Origin: Dyella amyloliquefaciens
Lineage (GTDB): Bacteria; Pseudomonadota; Gammaproteobacteria; Xanthomonadales; Rhodanobacteraceae
Direction of reading: 5' to 3'
Length of the DNA: 64,000 nucleotides
Assembly (NCBI RefSeq): GCF_004296575.1
Contig: NZ_SAYT01000001.1
Span: 652,856 to 716,855, forward strand
Positions 1 to 8,983 of this stretch are shown here, piece after piece. Positions within the stretch are counted from its first letter, which is position 1. Each line of letters opens with the position of its first letter. Below the pieces are notes generated by a model, which saw only the letters and a program-made list of their open reading frames with translations, was not told the origin of the DNA and did no database searches. Made by a program: the position numbers and the translations under genes.

Positions 1-711
1 CGCGTCAATCTGAACGACACCATCACGAACCTCAGCGCGAACCTCATCGGTTCCCTGTGCTATGCCAACGACGCGAGCCCGCTGTGTAACTACATCCACC
101 GCTTCAACAACGGTCAGATCAACTACATCAACGAGCCCACCGAGAACCTCGGCACGCTGAGTGCCAAGGGTATCGACTTCAGCGGCAAGTACCGTATTCC
201 GCACTTCGACGTGGCAGGCACCAACGTTGGTGACTTCGCGCTGAGCCTGGATACGACCTACCTGATCCGTTATGACAACGATACGGCTCCGGGTCAGGCT
301 GGCGATGTGACCAACCACTTGGCCGGCGTGTACAACCAGGGTTACGGCAACTACACCCGCTGGCGTGCACTGGGTGGCTTGAACTGGACGGGTGGTGCGT
401 GGTCGGCCTCTTGGACGATGCGTTACATCGGCAAGGTCAAGGTGGGTTCGCTGAATCCGTCCGAGAACTTCAGTGCTGACGCGTCGTTCCCGAACGTGGT
501 GCTGAACATCCCGTCGGTGACGTACAACAACTTCCAGTTCGGTTATAACATCGCTCAGTACAACACCCGCGTGGACGTCGGTGTGGACAACGCGTTCGAC
601 AAGCAGCCGCCGCTGTTCTATCAGAACAACGTGCTCAATGCGAACACGGACGTGAACACCTACGACACCATCGGCCGCTACTTCTGGGCTCGCGTGACCG
701 TGAAGTTCTGA
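1..711 (+). CDS. TonB-dependent receptor, C-terminal part (5' end outside window)
   Basis: The reading frame is open from base 1 to the TGA at 709-711. The visible 236 residues are rich in aromatic/Asn-containing beta-strand segments and end in an outer-membrane-barrel terminus (VTVKF, final Phe). Strands such as TRWRALGGLNWTGGAWSAS and the DVGVDNAFDKQPP turn are typical of the last strands of large TonB-dependent receptors. Such receptors import scarce substrates through the outer membrane using TonB energy. The plug domain and the signal peptide lie upstream of the window, so substrate class cannot be judged. It is followed by a strong terminator and then by the sulfotransferase/hydroxylase genes. 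Confidence 0.88.
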   Translation, partial: RVNLNDTITNLSANLIGSLCYANDASPLCNYIHRFNNGQINYINEPTENLGTLSAKGIDFSGKYRIPHFDVAGTNVGDFALSLDTTYLIRYDNDTAPGQAGDVTNHLAGVYNQGYGNYTRWRALGGLNWTGGAWSASWTMRYIGKVKVGSLNPSENFSADASFPNVVLNIPSVTYNNFQFGYNIAQYNTRVDVGVDNAFDKQPPLFYQNNVLNANTDVNTYDTIGRYFWARVTVKF

Positions 712-739
712 TCGACATCGGGCAGTTCGCCGATAACGA

Positions 740-772
740 AACCGCGCGGTGTGAGCCGCGCGGTTTTTTTTC
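740..772 (+). terminator. Rho-independent terminator after the TonB-dependent receptor
   Basis: Perfect 10-bp stem AACCGCGCGG (740-749) with CCGCGCGGTT (756-765), loop TGTGAG, followed by a T-run. It separates the receptor transcript from the gene starting at 793. Confidence 0.9.
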
Positions 773-792
773 ATTTACCGGCATGAGTCGTA

Positions 793-2619
793 ATGCAAGC
801 GAGCATTGAATTCATTTCTTCGGCAGTGCGTGAAGGTGCGTTGGCTGAGGCCGAACGGGCGTGCCGGGAACTGCTGCGGAAGCAGCCTCAGTCGGAACCT
901 GCACTCGAGTGGCTGGCCTATGTGCTGCAGCTTCTGCATCGCCCTGCGGAGGCATTAGGTTGCTATCGGGAGCTGACTGAGCGCTACCCCCACGATGGTG
1001 GTCACTGGAGCAATCTGGCGACCATGTTGAGGGATGCCGGGGGGCTGGAGGAGGCGGAGCGCGCTTACCTGATCGCGCTTCGCATCAACCCCGAGGACTG
1101 CATCGTGCAGGGTAACCTCGGCCTGCTGTACATGGAGCGCGGTGAATACGTGCGCGCGCGTTCGCTATTGACCGAGGCGACCTTGCGGCAGCCGGACCAG
1201 ATGAGCGTCCGTATCTATGCGGTAATGGCCTGCTATGAGTGCGGCGACACGCTGGGTGTGGAGGAGTTGCTGGCTGGCTGGGAGCACTGGCCGCCCCTGA
1301 CAGAGGATCTGCGTGTCGATCTGGCATGGGTTTTCGCCCAGCTCGGGCGAGCATCCGAAGCGGAGCGCCTGCTAAACGAAACCCTGGATACGTCTGGGCA
1401 GCGTCCGCGTACCATTGCCCGCCTGATCCACTTGTATGAACGGGTGAATCGTCTTGAGGAAGCGCGTGATTTGCTCGCGTTGTTGCCGGATCCGGAATCA
1501 CTTGCCGACGAAGTTGATCGATACGAGGTGATTGCCGCGAGAGGTGTGATGGCACAACGAGGTCACGACCCGGCAATGACGCGCGATCTGCTCGAGGGTC
1601 TGATTGCGCAGACGCGTGAGCGCAAGCACCGCAGCAATCTCTATTTCGGTATTGCCAAGGCCTGCGACAAGGCGGGAGACACTGCCGCCGCACTTCGGGC
1701 GCTCGCCGAGGCACATGCCGTTCAGTTGGAAAATGCCGCTCAGTTGGTTCCCGATCTGCTGGCGCCTGGCGTTGAACCGCTCGCACCGTCGATGTTGCGC
1801 GTGGAGGCGACGGATCTCGGTGAGAACGATTCCTGGCGACAGGCCGGAGATGTTGCGACGTCCCCGGTGTTTGTCGTGGGCTTCCCGCGCTCCGGCACGA
1901 CCATGCTCGAGCAGATGCTCGATGCGCATCCGGGCCTGGCCTCGATGGACGAGCGCCCGTTCATGCAGGCCGTCGCCGAACGGCTTCAGCAGCACGGTGT
2001 GCTCTATCCGGAGCACCTGTGGAAGCTGAGCGAAGACGATGTTGACGAGCTGCGGCGATATTATTGGCAACTGGTATCGCGTGCCGTCACACTGGCCCCC
2101 GGGCAACGCATCGTCGACAAGAATCCGCTCAACTTGCTGCATCTGCCGTTGATCGTGCGACTATTCCCGAAGGCACCAGTCATCCTCGCCTTGCGGCATC
2201 CGTGCGATGTGATCCTCAGTTGCTATATGCAGAACTTCCGCTCGCCCGGCTTCCAGGTGCTCTGCTCCTCGCTTGACCGGCTCGCGCGTGGCTATGTGAA
2301 TGCCATGCGGTTCTGGGTGCACCACGAGGCCTTGCTCAAGCCGCCTGTGCTGCGCCTGCGCTACGAGGATCTCCTCGACGATTTCGAAACGATGGTAAAG
2401 CGCATCGGCGATTTCATCGGCGTCGAGGACGCCACGCCGTTGCTCCGTTTCCATGAGCACGCGCAGCAGAAAGGCTTCATCAGTACGCCGAGCTATTCGC
2501 AGGTGACGCAGCCGCCCAACAAGCGCGCAGTGGGTCGCTGGAAGCGCTATGCCGATGCTTTTGAAGCGTTGCGTCCTACCTTGGCTGAAGTGGTGGAGCT
2601 TTGGGGTTATGAGTTCTGA
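793..2619 (+). CDS. TPR-containing sulfotransferase family protein
   Basis: This 608-residue protein has TPR-like helical repeats over about residues 5-320 and a PAPS-dependent sulfotransferase domain over about 355-605. The 5'-phosphosulfate-binding loop is VVGFPRSGTTMLEQ (361-374). The 3'-phosphate motif is the RHPCDVILSCY segment (468-478), preceded by VDKNPLN. No signal peptide is seen, so a cytoplasmic enzyme is inferred. The family moves sulfate from PAPS to a hydroxyl group. The acceptor is unknown, but TPR fusions suggest a protein or peptide. It overlaps the next gene by 11 bp. The start ATG at 793 lacks a strong ribosome binding site, so the exact start is slightly uncertain. Confidence 0.88.
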   Translation: MQASIEFISSAVREGALAEAERACRELLRKQPQSEPALEWLAYVLQLLHRPAEALGCYRELTERYPHDGGHWSNLATMLRDAGGLEEAERAYLIALRINPEDCIVQGNLGLLYMERGEYVRARSLLTEATLRQPDQMSVRIYAVMACYECGDTLGVEELLAGWEHWPPLTEDLRVDLAWVFAQLGRASEAERLLNETLDTSGQRPRTIARLIHLYERVNRLEEARDLLALLPDPESLADEVDRYEVIAARGVMAQRGHDPAMTRDLLEGLIAQTRERKHRSNLYFGIAKACDKAGDTAAALRALAEAHAVQLENAAQLVPDLLAPGVEPLAPSMLRVEATDLGENDSWRQAGDVATSPVFVVGFPRSGTTMLEQMLDAHPGLASMDERPFMQAVAERLQQHGVLYPEHLWKLSEDDVDELRRYYWQLVSRAVTLAPGQRIVDKNPLNLLHLPLIVRLFPKAPVILALRHPCDVILSCYMQNFRSPGFQVLCSSLDRLARGYVNAMRFWVHHEALLKPPVLRLRYEDLLDDFETMVKRIGDFIGVEDATPLLRFHEHAQQKGFISTPSYSQVTQPPNKRAVGRWKRYADAFEALRPTLAEVVELWGYEF

Positions 2620-3226
2620 ACCCGTGCAGCGTGATCGTCTTGATGTGCGTAGCTACATCCAGTATTTCGACGAGGCGTTGCCGGCGGCCTTTTGCCAGCA
2701 GCTGATTGCGTCGTTCCACCAATCCGTCGCGCACCAGCAGGTACGCAGCAAGGGGTGGCGCGCGGGGCTGGAAGGCAGTGCCTGGACCGAGCTGGATCTC
2801 ACGCCGCTGGCGGATGACGCGTTCAAGGGATTCTTCTACCGGCAGATCGATGAGTACCTCACGCGCTACAACCGCAGCCTGCGACTCACCATCGAGGTGC
2901 CGTCGTCCCCGGTGCTCGCACCGTTGCGCATCAAGCGTTATATCGCCGGTTCCGGCGATGGCTTCCAGCCGCATTTCGATTCGCTGGGCGAAGTGGCGAG
3001 CCGCTACCTCGTGTTTCTCTGGTACCTCAACGACGTGGAACAGGGCGGGGAAACCGAGTTCTGCGATCTGGGCGTCTCGGTGCAGGCCCGGGCGGGAAGG
3101 TTGCTGGTATTCCCGCCGTACTGGATGTACCAGCACGCGGGCCTGCCGCCACTGTCGAGCGACAAGTACATCCTTTCCACTTACCTGATGTTCCCGGAGT
3201 CGTCGATCCAGGGGCGCGGGCTATGA
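2609..3226 (+). CDS. 2OG-Fe(II) oxygenase (prolyl-4-hydroxylase-like)
   Basis: This 205-residue protein has the double-stranded beta-helix signature. The Fe(II) triad is H122-x-D124 (in GFQPHFDS) and H176 (in YQHAGL), and K186 follows in SSDKYIL as a likely 2-oxoglutarate ligand. The GGETEF segment between them is typical of prolyl-hydroxylase-like members. The reaction would be hydroxylation coupled to 2-oxoglutarate decarboxylation, probably of a protein or peptide side chain. I chose the ATG at 2609, preceded by GGTGGAG and overlapping the upstream stop. A longer frame to 2549 exists but lies inside the sulfotransferase gene. It is probably translationally coupled to that sulfotransferase. 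Confidence 0.87.
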   Translation: MSSEPVQRDRLDVRSYIQYFDEALPAAFCQQLIASFHQSVAHQQVRSKGWRAGLEGSAWTELDLTPLADDAFKGFFYRQIDEYLTRYNRSLRLTIEVPSSPVLAPLRIKRYIAGSGDGFQPHFDSLGEVASRYLVFLWYLNDVEQGGETEFCDLGVSVQARAGRLLVFPPYWMYQHAGLPPLSSDKYILSTYLMFPESSIQGRGL

Positions 3227-3274
3227 TGCCCACGGGTGGGCGATGCGTGCCGGTCGGCGTGAGGTGAGGTGGCG

Positions 3275-4642
3275 ATGAGTGGTTCCACGCCGGTGGGGCA
3301 GGCGCCCGCATTCCACGGCGATCCCGCGCAGGCGCTGTCTGTGGCGCAACAGCTGCGGCAGCAGGGACGGTTGGAGGCGGCGGCGGCGGTGATGCACGCG
3401 GCGGGCATCGCGTCCCTTGGCCAACCCGACCGGGTCTTTGATTGCGCGATGTTCATCAAGGAGAGCGGGCGCCATGCGCTGGCCGCGGAGCTGTGCGACC
3501 GGCAACTCGCATTGTCGCCGGGGCATCTGCGCCTGCTCGCCCTGGCAGGCAGCGTCGATCACGAATTGGGTCGGTTCGATTCGGCCAGGGAACGCTATCT
3601 CGCGGCCATCCACGGCGGTATCGATCTCAATCAGTGGTTCCTGCTTCATGCGTTGTCCACCACGCAGCGCTATACCGACCCGAACCATCCGGACTTCGCC
3701 TTGTTCGAAGCGCACGCTCGCGATTCGCGCCTGTCGCCGCGTGCACGGGCCGCCGTCTGTTTTGCGCTGGGAAAGGCTTGCGACGATATCGGGGACACTC
3801 AGCGCGCCGCCGGGATGTTCCGGGAAGCCAACGGGCTTGTTAAAAGCGGCATCAGCTGGTCGCGTGACGTATGGGAGCGCTTCGTCACATCGCAGATGCA
3901 GGAACCGCACGGCGGCGCCCTCACCGAGCCGTCCGGCTGCATCCCTGTGTTTGTCGTGGGCATGGTGCGCAGTGGCACCACGCTGCTGGCCGATCGCCTG
4001 GGCCGGCACGCCGACGTGCGCAACCGGGGCGAGATGCCGTTCATGGCCTATCTGGCCGGGCAGCTCAAGGCGCAGGGACTGCTCAACGACCCGCGGGCGT
4101 GCATGCAGGCTCGCCAGATCTACCTGACCCACCTTCGCCAGGACGACACGCCGGCACGCTGGTATATCGACAAGCATCCGCTGAATTTCCGCTACGTGGG
4201 CCTGATCCAACGGTTGTTCCCGGAGGCCCGGGTCATCTACTGCCGGCGTGATCCCCGCGACAATGCGCTGTCGATCTACAGCCAGTATTTCGGTCACGCG
4301 GACAATGACTACGCCTACGATTTCGCGGATATTGCCAGTTACGCGGATGGCTGCGATCGCCTGATGAAACATTGGATGGAGGCGCGTGGCCTGCCTGTCC
4401 ATGTGGTCGCCTACGAGCGGATGGTGGGCGACTCCGAAGGGACGCTGGCGGATGCGGGGGCATTTCTCGGCCTGGCCGGAGAGGCCTCCGCGACACATGC
4501 GCACACGGGTGGAGCCATTGCCACCGCGAGCATGTGGCAGGCACGGCAACCGATCTATCATCGGTCCGTCGGTCGCTGGCGCAGCTACGGGGAGTGGTTG
4601 CCTGAATTGACGGAGTTGTTTGGCGCTGGCGGAGACGCCTAG
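3275..4642 (+). CDS. TPR-containing sulfotransferase family protein (second copy)
   Basis: This 455-residue protein has TPR-like helices (about 15-190) and then a sulfotransferase domain. The PSB loop is VVGMVRSGTTLLAD (227-240). The 3'-phosphate segment is CRRDPRDNALSIY (323-335), preceded by YIDKHPLNFR. It is clearly divergent from the first sulfotransferase (Met-Val for Phe-Pro in the PSB loop), so it is an old paralogue rather than a fresh duplicate. The start chosen is ATG 3275 with GAGGTGAGG just upstream; GTG 3269 is possible. Cytoplasmic location is inferred from the absence of a leader. It lies between two hydroxylase genes on the same strand, which suggests joint modification of one target. 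Confidence 0.87.
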   Translation: MSGSTPVGQAPAFHGDPAQALSVAQQLRQQGRLEAAAAVMHAAGIASLGQPDRVFDCAMFIKESGRHALAAELCDRQLALSPGHLRLLALAGSVDHELGRFDSARERYLAAIHGGIDLNQWFLLHALSTTQRYTDPNHPDFALFEAHARDSRLSPRARAAVCFALGKACDDIGDTQRAAGMFREANGLVKSGISWSRDVWERFVTSQMQEPHGGALTEPSGCIPVFVVGMVRSGTTLLADRLGRHADVRNRGEMPFMAYLAGQLKAQGLLNDPRACMQARQIYLTHLRQDDTPARWYIDKHPLNFRYVGLIQRLFPEARVIYCRRDPRDNALSIYSQYFGHADNDYAYDFADIASYADGCDRLMKHWMEARGLPVHVVAYERMVGDSEGTLADAGAFLGLAGEASATHAHTGGAIATASMWQARQPIYHRSVGRWRSYGEWLPELTELFGAGGDA

Positions 4643-4760
4643 CGCGGCGGCAGGGGAAACATCGCGAGGTTGGGTGCCTTGCCGATGTGCCGCCAGTTCC
4701 AGTGCCCAGGCCACGGATCATCCCGTTGCCGGGCGGGGGTCAGGTTGTATCGGGGGAGCG

Positions 4761-6083
4761 ATGAGTACGGAGTTTCAAGGCGGTTCCAGGGCCCTGCGCG
4801 AGCAGGCCCATCAAGGGTTGCGTCAGGGCAATCTGCTGCTGGCCGAGCAGTACTTCGGGCGGCTGCTCGAAGTCGTTCCTGACGATGTGGAGGCCCTGCA
4901 GTTCGTGGCGAGCCGGCGCCTGGCGCGAGGGGAATCGCTGCAGGCGATAGCGATGCTGCTGGCGGCGGACCGTATCCGCCCCGACGACGCCAACATCCTC
5001 CACCAGCTTGGCGTTGCCCAGATGGCGGCGGGCGAGTGGCGCGGCGCCGCGACCAACCTGCGCCGATGCGTCGACCTCACGCAGGACATGTTCGTGGCAC
5101 GGCTGCGCCTGGGCATCGCACTGGAGCAGTTGGGCGAGACGCATCAGGCACTGCTGGCTTACTTTGGCGCAGTGAACTCGGCGCAGGCGCAGGGCCGCTG
5201 GCTGAGCGACGACACGACCGCACCGGGGCTGCGCGACATGGTCAAGTACGCCATGCGCTACGTCGATGCGGGGCGCCATCAGCTGTTCGATCGCGTGCTT
5301 GCGCCTTTGCGCGAGCGTTATGGACGTGCGGAGCTGTCACGCGTCGAACAATGCCTGGCGATCTATCTTGGCGAGCAGCCGAAGCATTTGCCCGATCCGA
5401 GGCAAAAGCCCAAGTTCCTCTATTTTCCGGGTGTTCCGAGCCAGCCCTATTACCCGACCAGTCGGTTTCCCTGGCAGGCCCGGCTGGAAGAGGCCACCGA
5501 GGTCATTCGCGAAGAACTGCTGGCGGTGCTGGCCCAGGACGAGAGCCTGGAGCCGTTCATGAAATTCACCTCCCCCGATGCGGCTGAAGGTTATCTGCGC
5601 TCATCCAGCCAGCAGGCGGCGGCGTGGGATGCGTTCTTTTTCTACCGACATGGCACGCGCTACGACGACAACTGCACACGCTGCCCGCGTACGACCGCGC
5701 TGCTCGACGACCTGCCGCTCGTACGTATTCGCGATCACGCGCCCGAAACGTTGTTCTCGGTGCTGCGGCCTGGCACCCACATCCTGCCGCACCGTGGCGT
5801 TACCAACACGCGCCTGGTTACGCATCTTCCGCTGATCGTTCCGTCCGATTGCGCGATCAACGTGGGTGGCGAACTCCACGAGTGGAAGGAGGGGCAATGC
5901 GTCTCCTTCGACGACACCTTCGAGCACGAAGCGTGGAACCGAAGCGACCGTACACGCGTGGTGATGATCCTGGACAGCTGGAATCCGGACCTCACCGAGA
6001 TCGAGCGCGCGGCGGTGACCGATCTGGTCGAAGCGATCGGTGATTTCAATCGGGCCAGTGAAGTCGCGGTGCCAGGAGGCTGA
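4761..6083 (+). CDS. TPR-containing aspartyl/asparaginyl beta-hydroxylase
   Basis: This 440-residue protein has N-terminal TPR-like repeats (about 10-200) and a C-terminal AspH-type cupin. The iron ligands seen are H344 in PHRGVTNTRLVTH and H389 in DTFEHEAWN. Family members lack the acidic ligand of other 2OG oxygenases, and that is the case here. The R at 351 and the VVMILD strand also match. The predicted reaction is beta-hydroxylation of Asp/Asn in a protein or peptide. The domain order parallels eukaryotic AspH (TPR then catalytic). Start ATG 4761 follows CGGGGGAGCG; an in-frame extension to 4620 is not needed. It is the last gene of the sulfation/hydroxylation cluster. Confidence 0.87.
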   Translation: MSTEFQGGSRALREQAHQGLRQGNLLLAEQYFGRLLEVVPDDVEALQFVASRRLARGESLQAIAMLLAADRIRPDDANILHQLGVAQMAAGEWRGAATNLRRCVDLTQDMFVARLRLGIALEQLGETHQALLAYFGAVNSAQAQGRWLSDDTTAPGLRDMVKYAMRYVDAGRHQLFDRVLAPLRERYGRAELSRVEQCLAIYLGEQPKHLPDPRQKPKFLYFPGVPSQPYYPTSRFPWQARLEEATEVIREELLAVLAQDESLEPFMKFTSPDAAEGYLRSSSQQAAAWDAFFFYRHGTRYDDNCTRCPRTTALLDDLPLVRIRDHAPETLFSVLRPGTHILPHRGVTNTRLVTHLPLIVPSDCAINVGGELHEWKEGQCVSFDDTFEHEAWNRSDRTRVVMILDSWNPDLTEIERAAVTDLVEAIGDFNRASEVAVPGG

Positions 6084-6183
6084 GTTTCGAGGGGCCGCAT
6101 GCGGGGGCGTGCAGCACGTTGTGCACGGAAATGGCGGGAAATGTCATGCTTGTGACGTCCGATCACGTTGCCAGGAATTCCCC

Positions 6184-7140
6184 ATGCATGCACTGACCTT
6201 CGATCATTTCGGTCCGGCGGATGTCCTGCGCTGGACCGAATGCGCCGATCCGGTGCCCGGCGCGCAACAGGTGCTGGTGCGGATGAAAGCGGTGGGTCTC
6301 AATTTCGCCGACGTGTACCGGCGCAATGGCAACTATCACCTCAGCGGCTCGGCGCCCTGGGTGCTTGGCTATGAAGGCGCCGGCGTGGTGGTGGAGGGGA
6401 GTGATCCGCTGTTCCCTGCCGGCACGCGTGTCGGTTTTGCGGACATGCCTCATGCCAACGCTGAGCTGGTGGCCGTGGATCGCGACCGCCTGATTCCGCT
6501 GCCCGATGACATCGATGCCGATACGGCTGCCGCCGTGCTGCTGCAGGGGCTCACCGCGCAGTATCTGGTCAGCGACAGTTTCCGCGTGCAGCCCGGTGAC
6601 GTGGCCGTGGTGCATGCCGCCGCGGGTGGCGTGGGGCTCCTGCTGGTGCAGATGCTCAAGGCGCTGGGTGCGGTGGTGCTCGGTGTGGCGTCGAATGAAG
6701 CCAAGCGCGATGCCGTCATCGCCGTCGGCGCCGACGTGGCAGTGGGTTACGACGAATGGGTCTCGGCTACCAGGGCGTTGACCGGCGGTCACGGGGCCAC
6801 GGTCGTGTACGACTCGGTCGGTCGCACGCTGGGGGACAGTCTTGCGGTCGCCCGCATCGGCGGTACGGTGGTGTTCTACGGCATGGCGGCGGGTGATCCG
6901 GCGCCTGTCGATCCCCGCCTGCTGATGGATCGCTCGTTGACGCTCACGGGCGGCGACCTTTGGAATGTACTGACGAGCGCCGAGGTGCGCCGCGAGCGTG
7001 CGGCGGCTCTGTTCGAGCAGATCCGCAACGGCATCGTGAAACCCCGCATCGCCGCGCGCTTTCCCCTGCCCGAGGGCGCGCTCGCCCACGCCTACCTGGA
7101 AAGTCGCGCTGCCATCGGCAAGGTGTTGCTTACCCTGTGA
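6184..7140 (+). CDS. NADPH:quinone oxidoreductase (zinc-independent MDR family)
   Basis: This 318-residue medium-chain dehydrogenase/reductase begins MHALTFDHFGPADVLRW, a typical QorA-type start. It carries the NADPH-binding stretch VVHAAAGGVGLLLVQMLKALGA (about 143-164). The catalytic zinc ligands of alcohol dehydrogenases are absent. YDSVGR and the FYGMAAGDPAPVDP loop fit quinone oxidoreductases. The role is NADPH-dependent one- or two-electron reduction of quinones or enones in the cytoplasm. Start ATG 6184 lies behind CCAGGAATT. It is a single gene, convergent with the K+ channel gene. Confidence 0.88.
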   Translation: MHALTFDHFGPADVLRWTECADPVPGAQQVLVRMKAVGLNFADVYRRNGNYHLSGSAPWVLGYEGAGVVVEGSDPLFPAGTRVGFADMPHANAELVAVDRDRLIPLPDDIDADTAAAVLLQGLTAQYLVSDSFRVQPGDVAVVHAAAGGVGLLLVQMLKALGAVVLGVASNEAKRDAVIAVGADVAVGYDEWVSATRALTGGHGATVVYDSVGRTLGDSLAVARIGGTVVFYGMAAGDPAPVDPRLLMDRSLTLTGGDLWNVLTSAEVRRERAAALFEQIRNGIVKPRIAARFPLPEGALAHAYLESRAAIGKVLLTL

Positions 7141-7178
7141 GCGCGCCATGCACCGTGGTGCGCGTCTGTCGACAAAAG

Positions 7179-8084
7179 CTATAGCGCGTCTGTTTCGTCG
7201 TCGATGGGCAGCACGTGATGGAACACCGTGTAGTCGATGTGGCTAACGCCGAGTTCGTCGTCATGCACCAGGTCGACGTAGCGGTGGTTCCAGCGCCATT
7301 CGCGATAGCCCCACTGCCGACGCGCCAGCATCGACTGCGACGTGGTTTCATCGATGCCTTCGATCGACAGCATCAGCATGGCTTCCGTGCTCGCCAGCAG
7401 TTCCGGCGTCAACGCGTGCAGCGGGCTGTCTTCGTCGATCACGTGCATCAGGCTCCAGCTCAGCGTGAATACCGGATGCCGGTCACGCAGCAGCTTGAGG
7501 TCGTGGATGCGGCGCAGGCGAAACCCCTCGGGCGAGGCTTCGCGCAGCAACAGGTGCAGCTTGGCCGACGCTTCGGCGATCACGTTCTGCCGCGCATTCG
7601 CCGCGCGGATCATCAGCGTGGTCTGGCCGTGGATGCTCCGGATCACCGGATGGTCGGCAAAGATCATCTTGGCGCGTGGCCGCGAGAAGCGGGCAAACAC
7701 CAGGCCGGTGACCAGCGCGATGCTCAGCATGCCGGTGAAGATCTCCACCGTGGCGACAAGGTGGCCATACACCGTCTGCGGGTGCATGTCGCCGTAGCCT
7801 ACCGTTGCCAGCGTTTCCACGCTGAAAAAGAACGCGCCGCCGAAGTTGGCCGGAAACTGGTTGGCGATCGCATGGTCGCCCAGCTGATAGAGCGTGGCGA
7901 ACAGCGTGTTGAGCAGCACGAAGACCGTGGCCGCCAGCCCGAAAAACACCGGCCAGCGGATGGTGAGCGCAAAGTGGTAGATGTCGTCCCAGAAGCGGCG
8001 CATCAGGCCATGGCTGACGAACGGCCGGCCGCCGATGCTGACGGTGCGAGGGCGTTGGGACAGCGACTGCAGCCAGCGTGGCAT
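7179..8084 (-). CDS. Inward-rectifier-type (KirBac) potassium channel
   Basis: This 301-residue protein has a slide helix (FWDDIYHFALTIRWP), outer helix (about 46-66), pore helix, selectivity filter TVGYGD (94-99) and inner helix (about 107-131). The cytoplasmic immunoglobulin-like Kir domain (about 135-290) contains typical segments such as LMIRAANARQN and FTLSWSLMHVIDE. It forms K+-selective tetramers in the inner membrane. Length is usual for KirBac. ATG 8084 is the start. The gene is convergent with the quinone oxidoreductase and is followed on the same strand (upstream) by a small hypothetical gene. Confidence 0.93.
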   Translation of the reverse strand: MPRWLQSLSQRPRTVSIGGRPFVSHGLMRRFWDDIYHFALTIRWPVFFGLAATVFVLLNTLFATLYQLGDHAIANQFPANFGGAFFFSVETLATVGYGDMHPQTVYGHLVATVEIFTGMLSIALVTGLVFARFSRPRAKMIFADHPVIRSIHGQTTLMIRAANARQNVIAEASAKLHLLLREASPEGFRLRRIHDLKLLRDRHPVFTLSWSLMHVIDEDSPLHALTPELLASTEAMLMLSIEGIDETTSQSMLARRQWGYREWRWNHRYVDLVHDDELGVSHIDYTVFHHVLPIDDETDAL

Positions 8085-8137
8085 CGCGTGAGACCGTTCG
8101 TGGGGGATGCCCGGATTTTATCCCGGGCAGTTGCGAC

Positions 8138-8440
8138 TCACGTAGGGGGCGTGGCGTCGTCGAAACCGGTGTAGTCGTCGGGGAAAATCGGCGTGCCGTC
8201 GCCTTCGAGGCCGACGATCGCGGCAAGTGCCTTGACGGCCGCCTGCTCGGCGAGTTCGCTTTCGCGGAAGCTGCGGTTCTCGCATATCGCGTAATACACG
8301 GGGAAACCGGTGCGCTCCCGGGGCGTGACCACGAGGCAGGCGGTGTAGCGGGAGCCTTCGGCCACCGCCGTGGCGTGCACTTTGTAGTCGTCGAAGAGGC
8401 GGTCGGTCATGTCGGCAATCCAGAGGGCTTGGATCCTCAT
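8138..8440 (-). CDS. Hypothetical protein (about 100 aa)
   Basis: I do not recognise the family. The product is a short soluble acidic protein beginning MRIQALWIADMTDRLF, with a central stretch ending YYAICENRSFRESELAEQAAVKAL and an acidic tail PDDYTGFDD. No leader or membrane segment is seen. The start could instead be ATG 8410 (MTDRLFDDY); neither has a clear ribosome binding site. It lies upstream of the K+ channel gene on the same strand and divergently from the PIN gene. Confidence 0.6.
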   Translation of the reverse strand: MRIQALWIADMTDRLFDDYKVHATAVAEGSRYTACLVVTPRERTGFPVYYAICENRSFRESELAEQAAVKALAAIVGLEGDGTPIFPDDYTGFDDATPPT

Positions 8441-8463
8441 TTTAGCGTGCCGGCTGTGCCACC

Positions 8464-8913
8464 ATGCGCGCCATGTCCAGCAGCACCCCTCGACTTGTCC
8501 TCGACACCAACGTCGCACTCGACCTTTTCGTGTTTCGCGACCCCTCCGCCCGCCACGTGCTGGACGCCCTGCAAAGCGGTGCCGTGCAGGCGGTGGTGGA
8601 CGAGGCGTGCCGAGCCGAGTGGCTGGCGGTGCTCGAGTATCCCGAGCTGGCCCTGCCGGAAGAGGTGCGTGAGGCGGCCGCCACTGCCTTCGATGGCTGT
8701 GTCCTGTTGCTGCGTGATACGCCTCCGCGCACCGATATCAAGCTGCCGCGTTGCGCCGACCCCGACGATCAGCAGTTCCTCGAACTGGCATTGTCTGCCG
8801 GGGCGCAGTGGCTGCTGAGCAAGGACAAGGAGGTGCTTCGGCTGGCGCGGCGCACCGCGCGCGAGGGTTGGTTCCAGATCGTGACCCCCGCGGCGTGGAT
8901 CCCGCCGGCGTGA
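8464..8913 (+). CDS. PIN-domain protein (putative ribonuclease)
   Basis: This 149-residue PIN fold has its acidic site visible as D14 (VLDTNVALD), E52, D99/D102 (CADPDDQQFLELAL) and D121 (LSKDKEVL). The layout matches the COG1569 branch, often annotated as putative toxin-antitoxin PIN proteins. PIN domains are Mg2+-dependent RNases. No antitoxin-sized gene is adjacent on the same strand; the small gene at 8138-8440 is divergent. A toxin role is therefore not supported here. Start ATG 8464; ATG 8473 is an alternative. Confidence 0.82.
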   Translation: MRAMSSSTPRLVLDTNVALDLFVFRDPSARHVLDALQSGAVQAVVDEACRAEWLAVLEYPELALPEEVREAAATAFDGCVLLLRDTPPRTDIKLPRCADPDDQQFLELALSAGAQWLLSKDKEVLRLARRTAREGWFQIVTPAAWIPPA

Positions 8914-8983
8914 GTGTCCGGTTCACGCCGGATTGATCGCTCATTCGCGATGCTCGCCGTTGTGAACCACACGGAGTCGGGCG

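Noticed and set aside
3221-4714. A 497-codon frame antisense to the second sulfotransferase
   Set aside because: The plus-strand gene has clear sulfotransferase motifs and a ribosome binding site; the antisense product has none.
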